A stretch of 64,000 nucleotides of DNA from Haberlea rhodopensis (Eukaryota > Streptophyta > Magnoliopsida > Lamiales > Gesneriaceae): contig CAJQUN010000039.1 of assembly GCA_907163345.1 (NCBI GenBank), positions 5,278,361 to 5,342,360 on the forward strand, written 5' to 3'. Position 1 is the first letter of the stretch. Each line of letters starts with the position of its first letter. Of this stretch, positions 46,893 to 59,118 are shown in pieces. A program made the translations under genes and the position numbers. A model generated the notes under the pieces. The model saw only the letters and a program-made list of their open reading frames with translations. It made no database searches and was not told the DNA's origin.

Positions 46893-48243
46893 GAATGAAC
46901 TCTCTTATCACGATTTGCTTGTCATGCCAATTCTTCGTTCGCTCCTTATAAAAGATGTCGAACCCACAGAGATTGAATATAAAGTTAAATCTAAGTATTG
47001 AATTAAAATAATCTTTGCTTTATCTAGAGAATCGAATGGTTGAGTGTTTTATACAAATAATAAAAGTCAATTAACTAACAATGATCAAATCTTGAGTTGG
47101 GGAGAAATCAATTAGAGACGAATCTAGGAGTTCGATTTCACTTGTTCATCCACTACACTTATCATTCATTGATTTCAATATTATGGATTTTCCTAGTTTA
47201 CTAGCCGAGAATTCTTATTTATTTTCTACCCTATCTCGAGTGTTAAGCAGAAGTAATCATCTAACATTAATATTGATATCTCTATCTAAGATCAAATATA
47301 AAACAATTGTAATTGCATAGTAATTCCTTTAACGACTTCTATGGAGCTATAGGCCTCTCGAACAATATAACTTCCACGATATGAATCCCTTCTTCCTTAT
47401 TCACAACCCCTTCTCTCGAGTGATAGATCACAAATATAACATCATTCAATCCATGGCCAGTAGATTAAAAGATTTAAGAACTGGGAAACACAAATAAACC
47501 ATATGGAAATCCAAATACTTCAATCAATTCATAATAAGCGTAGTTTCAAAACAACCTACAGCGTTCTCCTAGAAAAATAGAATTAGCTTATGCTAGAATG
47601 AATTAAACACGTAGACATGTTTAAATAATCCATAAAAACTAATAAAAGTTTAGAAATACAAAACGATTTAGAAGCTATTCTTCGTCCTCCGATGAACGCC
47701 TCCGTCTCGTGATGAAATCTCTATTTTTTGCTCCGAGCCGTAGTCGTTTATTTTCTCCTTCTCCAACCCCAGTCTCTCTTCTTCAAGTCTGAATGAATGC
47801 CTCTGAATGAATCCCCCCTTTCGTTCCTTCTCTCCTTCCCTTTTAAGTCCCGTGCATCAGATAAGGTAAGCAACAAAAAATTCCAAAACTCGATTGGCGT
47901 ATTTACGCCTCTAAACTAGCGTAGTTACACCTGGTGATGTGTTAAAAACATGGCTTCCCGCATGATTGGCGTAATTACACCACGGTAATGACGTAACTAT
48001 GCCTCAACTGGCGTTACTACGCCTCAAAGTGGCGTAACTACGCCTAACAAAAATCTCAAATGTCGTAGCCTTGGAATCATCCTTTCAATCCGCTCTTTGC
48101 ACCCTTTTAGTCCACAAATCACGTAGTTACCTGGATTCCTGCAAGATAAGACAGAACAATACCAAAAATGTAATTCTGATCGAAAACCAGCACTAAACCA
48201 TGTAAAACAAGAAGAAATATAAGTGTATAAAATACACTTATCA
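46893..48243 (-). mobile_element. inverted integrase fragment joined to inverted gypsy A LTR
   Basis: The reverse complement of 46893-46956 matches the forward integrase at 46617-46665 (AAGGAGCGAACGAAGAATTG). It joins at a TTTTATA microhomology to an inverted LTR running to TGATAAGTG at 48243. The fragment has extra bases relative to the forward copy, so it came from another family member. Confidence 0.82.
47890..48060. repeat. GGCGTARYTACGCC palindromes in the inverted LTR
   Basis: The counterpart of 40250-40520, with about seven units. Several have decayed (for example GCGTAGTTACACC). Confidence 0.88.
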
Positions 48244-48244
48244 A

Positions 48245-48560
48245 GCACGAATGTCTGAAATCTACTGTATAATGCATCAACCTCTCATCATTAACGACAC
48301 AAGCGCTTAGAATTGGATCACGTACCTTAATGGCTCTATGCGGTATACATTAGTAACAGTGAATGGTCCAACCCCTGAAGCCTTTTGCTTGCTTTGAAAA
48401 ATGCGAGGTGGTGGGGATTTATGGAATTCAACAACGTCTCCATCACAGATTTTCCTTTTCTCCTTCTTCTTTTTCTTGACCCTATTCTTCTTCTTGCCAT
48501 GACCGTCTTCCTTATTCTCTTGCTTGTTCTCCACCTTGCCTTTGCCTCTCCCTGCACTAT
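48245..48560 (-). pseudogene. gypsy B integrase C-terminal remnant
   Basis: The minus-strand reading SGVGPFTVTNVY and, in another frame, IKVRDPILSACVVNDERLMH resemble the GPY/F module at the end of gypsy integrases. It follows the protease after only a lysine-rich stretch, so RT, RNase H and the integrase core are deleted. Confidence 0.55.
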
Positions 48561-48599
48561 ATCAACAGTCAAAATGTTAATTTCATCAATAGTAAAGCA

Positions 48600-49022
48600 T
48601 GTGTGCGAGTTGTGTGCGTGTGGTGAGGTTTTAAACATATCAAAAGTAATTTGATCCTCTCCTACACGGAGGATCAACTTCCTTTATTGAACATCAATCA
48701 GTGCCCTCCTAGTAACAAAGAAGAGCCTCCCAAGTATCAGCTGTATGTCCACGTTCTCTGGCATGTCCAATACAAGGAAATCCATAGGGAAAATGTAATC
48801 ATTAACCTTTACTGGCACGTCCTCGATGATTCCTCTAGGATAAGTAATGGACTTGTCTGCCATCTGCAATGAAACTCGAGTGGGCTTCAGCTCTCCTATA
48901 CTCAGTCTCCTAAAAGCCGTCAAAGACATTAAATTAACGCCTGCACCTAAATCACACATAGATTTTGAAAATGAAAAGGACCCAATAGTGCAAGGTAAAG
49001 AGAAACTACCTGGATCTTTCAA
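48600..49022 (-). pseudogene. gypsy B aspartic protease
   Basis: The frame begins MKDPGSFSLPCTIG and contains the active site as CDLGAGVNLM, then YPRGIIEDVPVKVN and LILGRLFFVTRRALIDV. It shares only about half its residues with the gypsy A protease, so the elements belong to related but distinct families. Confidence 0.8.
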
Positions 49023-50283
49023 CTTCGGAGGTTATTTATTTTGGACTATTGCAGAGCATTCCTCCGTTAACTTGATTGTCTCCTACTCTTCCAGACTCTG
49101 CTTTTTTGATAAGATCTCCTTCATGAACTTAGCAAAACTCGGTATTTGAAATAAATCATCATCAAATGGTATGTCAATACGTAACTTCTTGAAAACTTTA
49201 AGAAACTTTGCAAAGCCAGCATCTACCTTAGCTCTCTTTAATGCAACAGAAAAAAGGATGTGGGATGTGTACTGGTGTGGCTGGTGTGATAGGTGTGGTG
49301 GTAGAAGACTTACCTTTATCGCTCGTGTATTCCTTTGGCTTGTCCTTGGCAGTCTCTTGTTTGATGGGGTGCTCAACCTCGGCTGCAACTCACTCACTTT
49401 CTTGCTTGTTCTCCGCATCATGTTATGGACCAAGTTCCTTGCCAATCCTCATTATTATTGCATTGGCTTGCTCTCGAGTATCAGTTGGCGGTATGGCTTG
49501 TGCTTTCCCAGCTGACAAATTCATCATCTGTCCTAGTTGAACTTGCAATTCTTTATGGCTGCATCTTGATTTTGCATCCTTGTTTTTGTTGCACCTATGA
49601 ATTTGGTCAGGAGTTTCTCCATGCTCGGCTTTCCATCTCCTTGAAATCCAGGGGGCCTGTTGCAGTACGTTCTGTTGATTGGCATAGGAAAGATTTGGAT
49701 GAATTCTCGCACCTGGATGATAAGTGTTCGAGTATGGGTACTACCGCATGTTCCCTAAGTAATTAACAACTTCGTTAGTTTTTACTAGAGGTGTAAACAA
49801 ATCGATTCGAGTGGAATATGCAGAAGATTTTAAAGTTTGAGTTTGGCTTGAAATCGTTATATTCGAGCTCGAGTTCGATTCGAAGTTTGAATAGTTTCGA
49901 AATTTGGGTCGAGTTCGGCTCGAATCAAAGTTCGAGTTCGGATAGTAAAAGTTCGAACATGTTCGTGAGCTATTCGAATTATTGCTCGAAAATAAATACC
50001 CGAAAGGTTTGAAATAAATTTGTTTAATATATAATTATATTATATTAATAAAATATTAAAGTTCACGAGGGGCTCGCGAACTATCGAACAAAGTAATTTG
50101 GGCTCGAGTTCGTCTTGAAAAAAGTTCGAACATGTTCGAGTTTGGCTCGAATTCGAGATTTTCGAATTCGAATCAAATATTTATCGAGCCGGCTCAAAAA
50201 GTTCGTGAACATGTTCAATTCGTTTACACCTCTAGTTTTTACAAATGGGTTATTTGCTTGGCATTCGATGCTCGCATGTGGTT
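49023..50283 (-). pseudogene. gypsy B gag C-terminal part, split by a MITE
   Basis: The minus-strand frame shows PYSNTYHPGARIHPNLSY near 49700, a common signature of Athila-type gag, then QPHQYTSH and LKVFKKLRIDIPFDDDL near 49170. The hAT MITE at 49786-50234 interrupts it. The upstream part of the same gag resumes beyond copia C at 59331-59237 (ALTKKIDSLGAPVMQVQ). Confidence 0.72.
49786..50234. mobile_element. hAT-type MITE (449 bp)
   Basis: The terminal repeats are TAGAGGTGTAAACAAATCGA and the inverse AATTCGTTTACACCTCTA. They are flanked by a perfect 8-bp duplication GTTTTTAC (49778-49785 and 50235-50242). The interior is rich in TTCGAG repeats. It lies within gypsy B gag. Confidence 0.93.
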
Positions 50284-50288
50284 CTTGG

Positions 50289-52071
50289 TGTTAGGAATCC
50301 AACATGCATAATACGCAGAGGAATAAAAAAAATTTGGATTCCAACCATGGACCTATACGGGTGTTCATATCGGGTGTCAAGAATTATACCTTTGTAGCGT
50401 GTTTGACGCAGATTCCTCGAAGCAACACGTCCACGAGTCACGAGCAAAGCTTTTGCAACTTTGCCTCTACGGTATCCACACGATCAAATCGAAAGGGTGT
50501 TGATGTTATAGAGTTGCTAGACTCGATATAACACAATTGGAACAAAGAACATCCAATGTCAAAACTAGGTGACTGCGGGTTCTTTTTCAGTGGTATGCTA
50601 GGTTTTAGTTTTGTTAATTCTCAAATAACGTATATCACTTCCTCGACCAGAACCAATATATATATATATATATATATATCTATACTATATTATAATGTTT
50701 AAACCCCTTATAAAAACTAACTTGGTATGGCCATTTTTACATTCCAAAATTACCCTCCTTTTCTTTTTAAAATTACCAATATCTATTTACACTCATGCCC
50801 TTACCAATCTAAAATATCACAATCACACTTGCTATCTATGTACCAATCAATTTACGTTATGACGTTCACAATCATACAAATTGTCATCATACATATCATA
50901 CAAATTATCATATTATCCTAGAAAATTTATTAAATTTTTTAAAAAAAATTAAATATAAAAATACTGTATAATCATTTTATAATTTAAATTAAAAAGAGCT
51001 ACAACCAAAATAAAAAACGACGTTACAAATCACAACAATTTACAAAAAAAATGTATATGCACGCAAGACGTGCAGAATGAGACTAGTATATGTTATGATT
51101 AAGGAGATTCCTAATCAAATTAATTCATCCAATGAATTTTATCTTCCCTTTATTGATTTAATCTTTTGTGTGACCCGTTAGGATCTTGCAACGTTGACAG
51201 TGACATAAAATCTGATTTTATGTCACAAGCAATGAGCAGTATCAAGCAACGCAACAAAGCTACCCAAGTTACAAGAATGTCATTGACTCGACATAACTTA
51301 TGGCATGTGATAATATTCACCATGTACTTAATCCCTTTGTCCTATGTGTTTAGATTAAATACGAGTCATGGAATAATCATACTCGTATAGTTTAATATTT
51401 TATTTCTTGATCCCCAAGTAGACTAGAATAAACAAATAAGCTCGATATCATATATCGACTTATTCAAGCATGGCCATGCATTTTAATCTCACTTGATCAA
51501 GGGCTCAAACACTTCTCCTGTTATATAGGAGGGAGAAATCCTATCTTGATCACTCAACATCCCTCAATAAAATTCGTGGTGTATCTAATGATTGTCTTTA
51601 TAGTTTATCCTGTTACAGGTAACGTTTGACAATATCAAGATACATGACCCCTTATGTTGGGATATCTTGTGATCTCAAGTCGTAAGGATTACATACATTA
51701 TTATCACTATGAGAATTGCTTATGACATTCATATAACTATCCATGTAGCATTCTCATGGTGGGTCTGTCCAGTACATTGTTCTCTACATCTACCCACGTG
51801 TTGATTTGATAGCTCATATCCATGAACAATTCATCAATCAATACATACTAGTCTCAATGCATTATCATTATCCCAATTCATGATAATACTTGACTAGGGA
51901 CAATCTTTAAGAATAATACAATATTATTCTAAGGACATTAACATATATATATATTCATATTACACAGACATTTGAATAATATATAATAATGAATTATCTT
52001 TAATAAAATCATATTACATTGTATGCCGAAATCAATCATCTAATGAGTTGTCTTGTGGCATATCCCAACAA
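50289..52071 (-). repeat. copia C 3' LTR (with Helitron)
   Basis: On the minus strand it begins TGTTGGGATATGCC at 52071 and ends near GGATTCCTAACA at 50289. It is 1,783 bp, longer than its sister because of the Helitron at 50679. Confidence 0.9.
50679..51086 (+). mobile_element. non-autonomous Helitron (408 bp)
   Basis: The 5' end is TCTATACTATATTATAATG and the 3' end CTAG, with a hairpin GCACG-caaga-CGTGC about 10 bp before it. It sits between A and T with no target duplication. The sister LTR at 57701-59231 lacks it (TATATATTATGATTAAG is continuous near 58235). Confidence 0.88.
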
Positions 52072-52072
52072 A

Positions 52073-52489
52073 ATCATTCATTAGGTATACATACCCATAT
52101 CTACTGAAGTCATCAGTAAATGTAATGAAGTATCGAAAACCACCTCTAGCTTGTGTGCTTATTGGGCCACATGCATCACTATGTATGAGACTCAATAAGT
52201 CACTTGCCCTTTCAACATGTCCCTTGAAAGGTGTTTTAGTCATCTTGTCCATTAAACAAGATTCACATGTTTCATATGATTCAAAATCAAATGAATCTAA
52301 AGCTCTATCCTTATGACGTTTTGACATGCGATTCTCGTTTATATGGCCCAAGCGACAATACCAGAGATAAGTTGAATTAGAATCATTATTCTTAATCATT
52401 TTAGTATTTATGTTATAAACAGGCATATCAAGATTTAAATCATAAAGATCATTAATCAATTGTGCACTAGCATAGAACACCTCATTCAA
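52073..52489 (-). pseudogene. copia C GAG-pre-integrase and integrase N-terminus, truncated
   Basis: Reads YLWYCRLGHINENRM and CESCLMDKMTKTPF (zinc-binding H and C residues), then LIHSDACGP with the first catalytic D and TFTDDFSRYGYVYLM with the second region. The frame then runs directly into the LTR, so the final acidic residue and everything downstream are absent. Confidence 0.9.
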
Positions 52490-52637
52490 ATAAATGGAGC
52501 AACATTTGTCCTTTAATTAATGAAAAACCAATCTTGTCCAAACAAGAAATTGAAATAATGTTTCTAGTAATATACGTCACAAAATAACAGTCTTGTAAAT
52601 CTAATATTAAACCAGAAGGCAAAGTTAATGAATAATC

Positions 52638-53004
52638 TCATATAGCTAATGCAGCAACTCTTGCTCCATTTCCCACTCGGATGTCAACTTCGCCTTTAGC
52701 CAAAACTCCACTCCTTTTGAGATCCTGCACATTAACACAAATGTGAGAACCACATCCAGTATCTAATACCCACGATGAAGAAGTAGATAAATTGACTTCT
52801 ATAACAAAAATACCTGAAGTAGAAGTCACACTTCCCTTCGTCTTCTTAAGATCTTCCAGGTATAACTTGCAGTTTCTCTTCCAATGTCCGGTCTCACCGC
52901 AATGGAAGCAATTTCCTTCCTTAACCACTCCTCTCTTTGGCTTGAGTGCAGTAGCATGAGGCTTAGGTTTGACAAAGACTTTCTTGTTCCTTTTAATACC
53001 TTTT
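52638..53004 (-). pseudogene. copia C zinc knuckle and protease
   Basis: The CCHC knuckle CFHCGETGHWKRNC (near 52910) is followed by the protease active site WVLDTGCGSHIC (near 52775) and VGNGARVAA. The frame is open up to the solo LTR D insertion, and the gag on the far side of that LTR ends in the matching frame. Confidence 0.87.
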
Positions 53005-55442
53005 TGTGATGCCCAGGAATTAATGATGTTAATCCCGGAGTAGTAATGATCCTTAATGGATTTTAATTGTGACAATTATGAATAATTGCGGTATTGGGAC
53101 TCCAGTGAATTTTATCAGGTATTTGGAATCGTTGGATCCAAGGGATGAGATTGTATTCTCATCATGGTGATAACCTTGGAATTTTGTTTTTTGGTGGGAT
53201 TTGGGGTCCGAAGTACTTTGTACTGGGGCTGGTAATGAAAATAGAGATTGGGAAGTAGTTATTGAAAACATATGATTTTTAATGAGTCATGATGTATTTG
53301 TGGAGGGATTGATATTTTGGAGTTTTGGTACTATATATACCAAGTAGACTCGGTATTTCGTCATTGCACGGATTCCCCCTCTTGCTCTCCCCTCTCTCTG
53401 TGCCCAACCCTTTCCCCCATTTCCCCTCTTTTCTCCCTTTGGTAAAAATGGCTAGAAGCTTTGCTCGGGAGCCGGATTTCTCGAAGATAATAAGGTAGTG
53501 TTCTTCCCCTCGTTCTTATCTTCGATTTGATAGTAGTATGGTGGATTTTGTTTGAGTATTTTGTTGGGTTTGGAAATTGGGGGTTTTTGATAAAAATCCA
53601 AAGTTGAGTTTTTGGAGTTTTTATTGGTTTTAAATGGTGTATTTGAGGTGTTGAAGGTGTATGGGGTGTTGGTTTTGAGTTTGGGTGTGAAAAACACCAT
53701 TAAAGCTCGAATTTTTCGGAAACCCGCAGGTCGCGATCGATCGCGGCTTGGCGCCGATCGATCGCGACATGTTACTGATTTGGGAAGGCGATGAACAATA
53801 TCGGCGATCGATCGCGAAAAGTGGGTGATCGATCGCAGGGGTCTTGGCGATCGATCGCGAGATCTGGCGATCGATCGCGGCATGTTTATTTTTGGGCAGT
53901 AGGATATGACGATCGATCGCGGCTTGGCGCCGATCGATCGCGGCCCTGTTCCCTTTGATTTCGGGGCAATGTCTACATTCCAATGGGAATGCTATACCTT
54001 TAAAATGGAATGGTTGGAGCCAAATTTTAATAATAAAATGGAATACTCGGTTGAGTATTTGTCTAGCCTTTGATCATTTGAAATGGATTATTTTGGGTAT
54101 TATGCATGCTTAACCGGAGTCTTTTAAAATGGTTAATCATCATGGATTGACGATGGGTTTTGAGGATTGTGAACGTGCTTGGGCACGTGGTTGCATGCTT
54201 GTAATTGATTATGAGTTATTTATGTGTTAGCACATAATTCATTGGATCTCGGGACTAGGGCAATGTTGGACTAGAACTAAGGAATCATAAGGTACGTATA
54301 AAGTACGAGCATAGCCTATTATAATGTTGCAAGTGTGAAATGCATAGTATATGGTATTTGCAATAAATGGATATTGAAATGCATGGTATATGGTACTTGC
54401 AATAAATGGATGTTGAAATGCATGGTATATGGTAATTGCGATAAATGGATATACATTGGGAATTATAAGGTGCCGCTTTTGAGCGAGCAATGATAGGATG
54501 TTGTCGCCATTCAGCGACCATCGATTATGACGCCGCTGATGTTAAGCGTGCGTGGGGTTAAAATGCCGCTATTGTGGAGCGAGCAATGAAATAGAAACAT
54601 GGAATCATTGGTTATATACATGTGATATCTATGGTCCTTTATTAAATGATTTAATCATATTTGATTATGGAACTGGCATGGCAGGAATGGTTTCGGTTAA
54701 TCCTTGTAGTGATTAACTGGCTTTGGGAATTTGATGAGTTTGGTTATTTTGAGAACAGGGACGGTACAGGGGATTCCGGATAAGGATGATACCATCCAGG
54801 GAGTATCATTTACATTCGTGGCGTTTACATTCTGTAAATTATGAATTGTTATATTGTGCTTATTGGATTGGTAGTATTGGTATGCTCACCTCGTGTGGGG
54901 GCTGTCTCTGTTGGGGCAGGTGGTACAGGTGCATCAATGGCTTTGGAGTTGAGCTCGGACTGTTGATTTGAGGTACTTCCAAGATTGCAGTACCAGAGCT
55001 GGTTGAATAAGTACAACGGTAGATCCAAAGTTGATATCGAGCTATGCATGTGAGGTGCTTCCATGATCGAAGTACCAGTAATGGTATATGGTAGAGTATC
55101 TTATACATTAGATACAAGTTTATTCATTGGGTGCTCTCATGTGAGCACGTTTTTATGTTTATATGGAATGTATAAATGGGCATGGTTTTTCTCTCTTCAT
55201 GTATTGTCTGCATGCAATTAAATACGAAATTGCTAAATGAACTGAGAACATGTTAGTGTATTACAAGGGGTGCATGATATGTGTGGGCTTGGTTGGGGAA
55301 AAACCGGATACTTAATGGAATGATACAAGGGAAATTTTATAGATGGTATTTCATGCCATGATTGTATGTAGTCTTTCCCCTGATAACATGATTGTATGCA
55401 CAAATGGCAAGGATTAATACACTAATAACGGGGGTCCTTACA
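53005..55442 (+). mobile_element. solo LTR, family D (2,438 bp)
   Basis: Starts TGTGATGCCCAGG and ends GGGTCCTTACA. It is flanked by a perfect 5-bp duplication CTTTT (53000-53004 and 55443-55447). It interrupts copia C gag. There is no internal region, so it arose by recombination between two LTRs of a full element. It contains the GATCGATC palindrome array and a short tandem set of ATGCATGGTATATGG units at 54340-54450. Family membership beyond LTR retrotransposon is unknown. Confidence 0.92.
53733..53945. repeat. GCGATCGATCGC palindrome array (solo LTR D)
   Basis: Eight GATCGATC cores occur in about 210 bp. Four are perfect GCGATCGATCGC and four have one arm base changed. Confidence 0.95.
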
Positions 55443-56115
55443 CTTTTGCTTTAGTCTTTCCCTTGCCCTTATTCACAATAAGAACATTTGTGGGCTTAGA
55501 CTTCTTTGAGTTTGCTTCGTAAGTTCTCAACATACCAAACAACTGTGGTTGAGTCTTTTCAATTTCAATCATATTGTAATTCAGAACAAATTGACTGTAG
55601 CTATCAGGCAACGATTGCAAGATCACGTCAGTGGCCAACTCTTGGTCCAACGAAAAACCCAGTTTCTCAAGATTCTCAATGTATCCAATCATTTTGAGTA
55701 CATGAGTTCCAACAAGGGTTCCTTCTACCATTCTGCACTAAAATAACGCTTTAGAGACGTCATACCTCTCTTGTCTAGCTTGTTGTTGGTAAAGTTGCTT
55801 CAGATGTTCAATCATATTGAACGCATCCATTTCCTCATGTTGCTTCTGAAGCTCAGAGTTCATGGTTGCAAGCATTACACAACCAACATCAAGTGCGTCA
55901 TTTTGATGCTTCTTGTAAGCATCCTTATCGGCCCTCGCGGCCGTAATGGGAGGCTCCTCAGCAGGTAAGGGTTCCTCTAGGACATATTGATTTTTCTCTT
56001 GTTTGAGGACAATCCTCAGATTCCTATACCAGTCTAGGAAATTTGTCCCATTCAATTTGTCATTCTCAAGGACCGATCGCAATGAAAGTGTACTAGTCAC
56101 GTTGTTTGATGCCAT
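55438..56115 (-). pseudogene. copia C gag
   Basis: Starts MASNNVTSTLSLRSVLE and carries the UBN2-type gag signature (LNGTNFLDWYRNLRIVL, then LKQLYQQQARQERYDV). One in-frame stop at 55740-55738 separates it from the rest (MVEGTLVGTHVLKMIGYI ... LQSLPDSYSQFVLNYN). The end, a G/K-rich stretch, is cut by solo LTR D. Confidence 0.9.
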
Positions 56116-57510
56116 GGATATCTACAATATAAAAATGCAAAATAAGTTTATGATTTTAATCATTTAATAAGGTCTTATATTAAATGAACTCCCACTATTT
56201 AGTTAAAAACATCAACCCTCAAAACTATTAGTGGGCCAAGATCCATATTTCACCTAACATTAAGTTAGCTTTGGCTAATCACCAAAGACTCGGTTATTTA
56301 GGTAGACAACACTTTGTCAATTACATCACATGTAACTCTTGGATGGTTGGCGAACAACAGTTTGTTCTAATTCATCTAATGAATTATTACCCAACCTCAT
56401 GCCTCTAGGTTCCCAATCCTATTGAGATAACGCTAGTTAAGTCGAACCCAATTTAAAGTACAGATATCACTTTTATCCTATCGCGCCTTACTAAGATTGT
56501 CACGGTACTTTGCTTTGGCAAACCCACACATGTTCAGTCGAAGTCTTGACGAGTACTTTTAATTGGAAGGCATCTTGATTGACTTAATATTATTAGAGGG
56601 ATTTAAAGATCTCATTATTTTATTAATATTGAAAATATGTCTGGTACATATACATATACATATACATATCTACATATATGTATATCAATCATCAATATTA
56701 AATATAAAACGATAGACATGCATCACATACATCAACATAAAATAAATGTGACATGGTTATAGCGCCAACTACTGATTTTCTCGAGCCAATGAGAAAATCT
56801 AAAAGGTCAACCTAATGGTAACTTTTCCAAGCACCTCTTTGGTCCTTTTGTGAATGGCCTCCTAGTCCCGGCACCATGATCCATCTTCATTAATCTCCAT
56901 CAATAAAACTATAACTATACTAAATAACAATTACATGATATAGAGAAGTCCCCGAGTTACATTCGAGGGGGAGCATAGGGGAGGGAATACATTCAGAAAA
57001 AATAGAGAAGGCACGACTCCCATGCCGTATTTAAAATACAATCATTCACAAAATTCCTATCTAATAGGTCATAAGGCTATAACCATGCACCATGCTCAAA
57101 CAACACATAAAACATGCTTGGACATAAATGATTAAGTTCTAAACATATTAAAATTTAATTCTAAGTTAATAAAACTGTAAAATAAAATAACGAAATTATT
57201 GCACGGACATCACATATCTCTGACCTCGCGCATGAGAGGGGCAGGGACGGGCGCCCCTTGTGGACGGTCGCTCGCCCACCATGGGCGGTCGCCTGCCCCT
57301 CCTTGTGGGCGGTCGCCCGCCCACATGTGGGGCGGTCACCCGCTCCTTATTGGGCGCGGTCACCCGCCTTGCGAACCCTGTTCACTCGACTTTCGAGATA
57401 TGGTCGCCTGCCTTGCGTGCTACGTTCGCCCGACTATCGAGCTACGTTCGCCCGCCTTGCTAGATCAATCGCGCACACATATGTATCTAATACATAAAAT
57501 TCATCAATAT

Positions 57511-57559
<49 letters not shown>

Positions 57560-57689
57560 CGATGATTGCCACAAGCTTATTATAGCATATCATATATGTT
57601 CTTACATTTTATAATTAGCATGAAAACAATAACTCATAATCTGATAAAACAATTTATCATGCAACCCCGATATGAGCTTCGTACACGGC
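56116..57689 (-). other. copia C leader region
   Basis: This is 1.6 kb of largely non-coding sequence between primer site and gag, unusually long for a copia element. It includes the GC-rich block at 57195-57480 and an AT microsatellite at 57514-57557. Confidence 0.65.
57195..57480. repeat. GC-rich GGGCGGTCGCCCGCC repeats in copia C leader
   Basis: Six or more degenerate copies of GGTCGCCCGCC, several with a flanking GGGCG that makes them interrupted palindromes. They stand out strongly in base composition. Open frames here give repeated S/P/A/R peptides on the plus strand, antisense to the element, which I regard as noise. Confidence 0.75.
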
Positions 57690-57702
57690 TCTGATACCAC
57701 TG
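57690..57702 (-). promoter_or_regulatory. copia C primer binding site (tRNA-iMet)
   Basis: The minus strand reads TGGTATCAGAGCC, separated by one base or less from the LTR end. This is the standard primer site of plant copia elements. Confidence 0.9.
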
Positions 57703-58199
57703 TTAGTAATCCAACATGCATCATACGCAGTGGAATAAAAAAATTTGGATTCCAACCATGGACCTATACGGGTGTTCATATCGGGTGTCGAGAATTATAT
57801 CTTTGTAGCATGTTTGACGCAGATTCCTCGAAGCAACACGTCCACGAGTCACGAGCAAAGCTTTTGCAACTTTGCCTCTACGATATCCACACGATCAAAT
57901 CGAAAGAGTGTTGATGTTATAGAGTTGCTAGACTCGATATGACACAACTGGAACAAAGAACATCCAATGTCAAAACTAGGTGACAACGGGTTCTTATTTC
58001 AGTGGTCTGCTAGGTTTTAGTTTTGTTAATTCTCAAATAATGTATATCACTTCCTCGACCAGAACCAATATATATATGTGCTGAAGAGAGGCAGCTCGCT
58101 TAAAATCACAGGCTTTCAAAACCCTCAGCCCAAAATCTCTTCTGTATATATCTAACCTATTATATATATATATCTTTATATATATATATAATTGGCTCG

Positions 58200-58237
<38 letters not shown>

Positions 58238-59080
58238 GATTAAGACTCTTCCTAATCAAATTAATTCATCCAATGAATTTTATCTTCCCTTTATCGATTT
58301 AATCTTTTGTGCGACCCGTTAGGATCTTGCAACGTTGGCAGTGACATAAAATCTGACTTTATGTCACAATCAATGAGCGGTATCTAGCAGCACATCAAGG
58401 CTACCCAAGTTACAAGAATGTCATTGACTCGACATAACCTATGGCATATGATAATATTCACCATATAACTTAATCAATTTGTCCTATGTGTTTAGATTAA
58501 ACATGGTCATGGAATAGTTATACTCATATCGTTCAATCTTTTATTTCTTGATCCCCAAGAAGACTAGAATAAAGGAATAAGTTCGATATCACATATCGAC
58601 TTATTCGAGCATGGCCATGCATTTTAGTCTCACTTGATCAAGGGCCCAAACACTTCTCCTGTTATATAGGAGGGACAAATCATATCTTGATCACTCAACA
58701 TCCCTCTACATAATTCGTGGTGTATCCAATGATTGTCTTTATAGTTTTCCATGTTACAGGTAACATTTGACAATATCAAGATGCACGACTCCTTATGTTG
58801 GGATCTCTGGTGATCTCAAGTCGTAAGGATTACATACATTATTATCACTATGAGAATTGCTTATGACATTCATATAACTATCCATGTAGCATTCTCATGG
58901 TGGGTCTGTCCAGTACATTGTTCTCTACATCTACCCACATGTTGATTTGATAGCTCATATTCATGAACAATTCATCAATCAATACATACTAGTCTCAATG
59001 CATTATCATTATCCCAATTCATGATAATACTTGACAAGGGACAATCTTTAAGAATAATACAATATTATTCTAAGGACATT

Positions 59081-59118
<38 letters not shown>

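Noticed and set aside
48385..48654. Plus-strand leucine/phenylalanine-rich frame and similar frames to 49766
   Set aside because: They are antisense shadows of the gypsy B protease, gag and lysine-rich region.
57199..57585. Plus-strand frames rich in S, P, A and R
   Set aside because: They lie antisense to copia C within its GC-rich leader repeats and run into an AT microsatellite.
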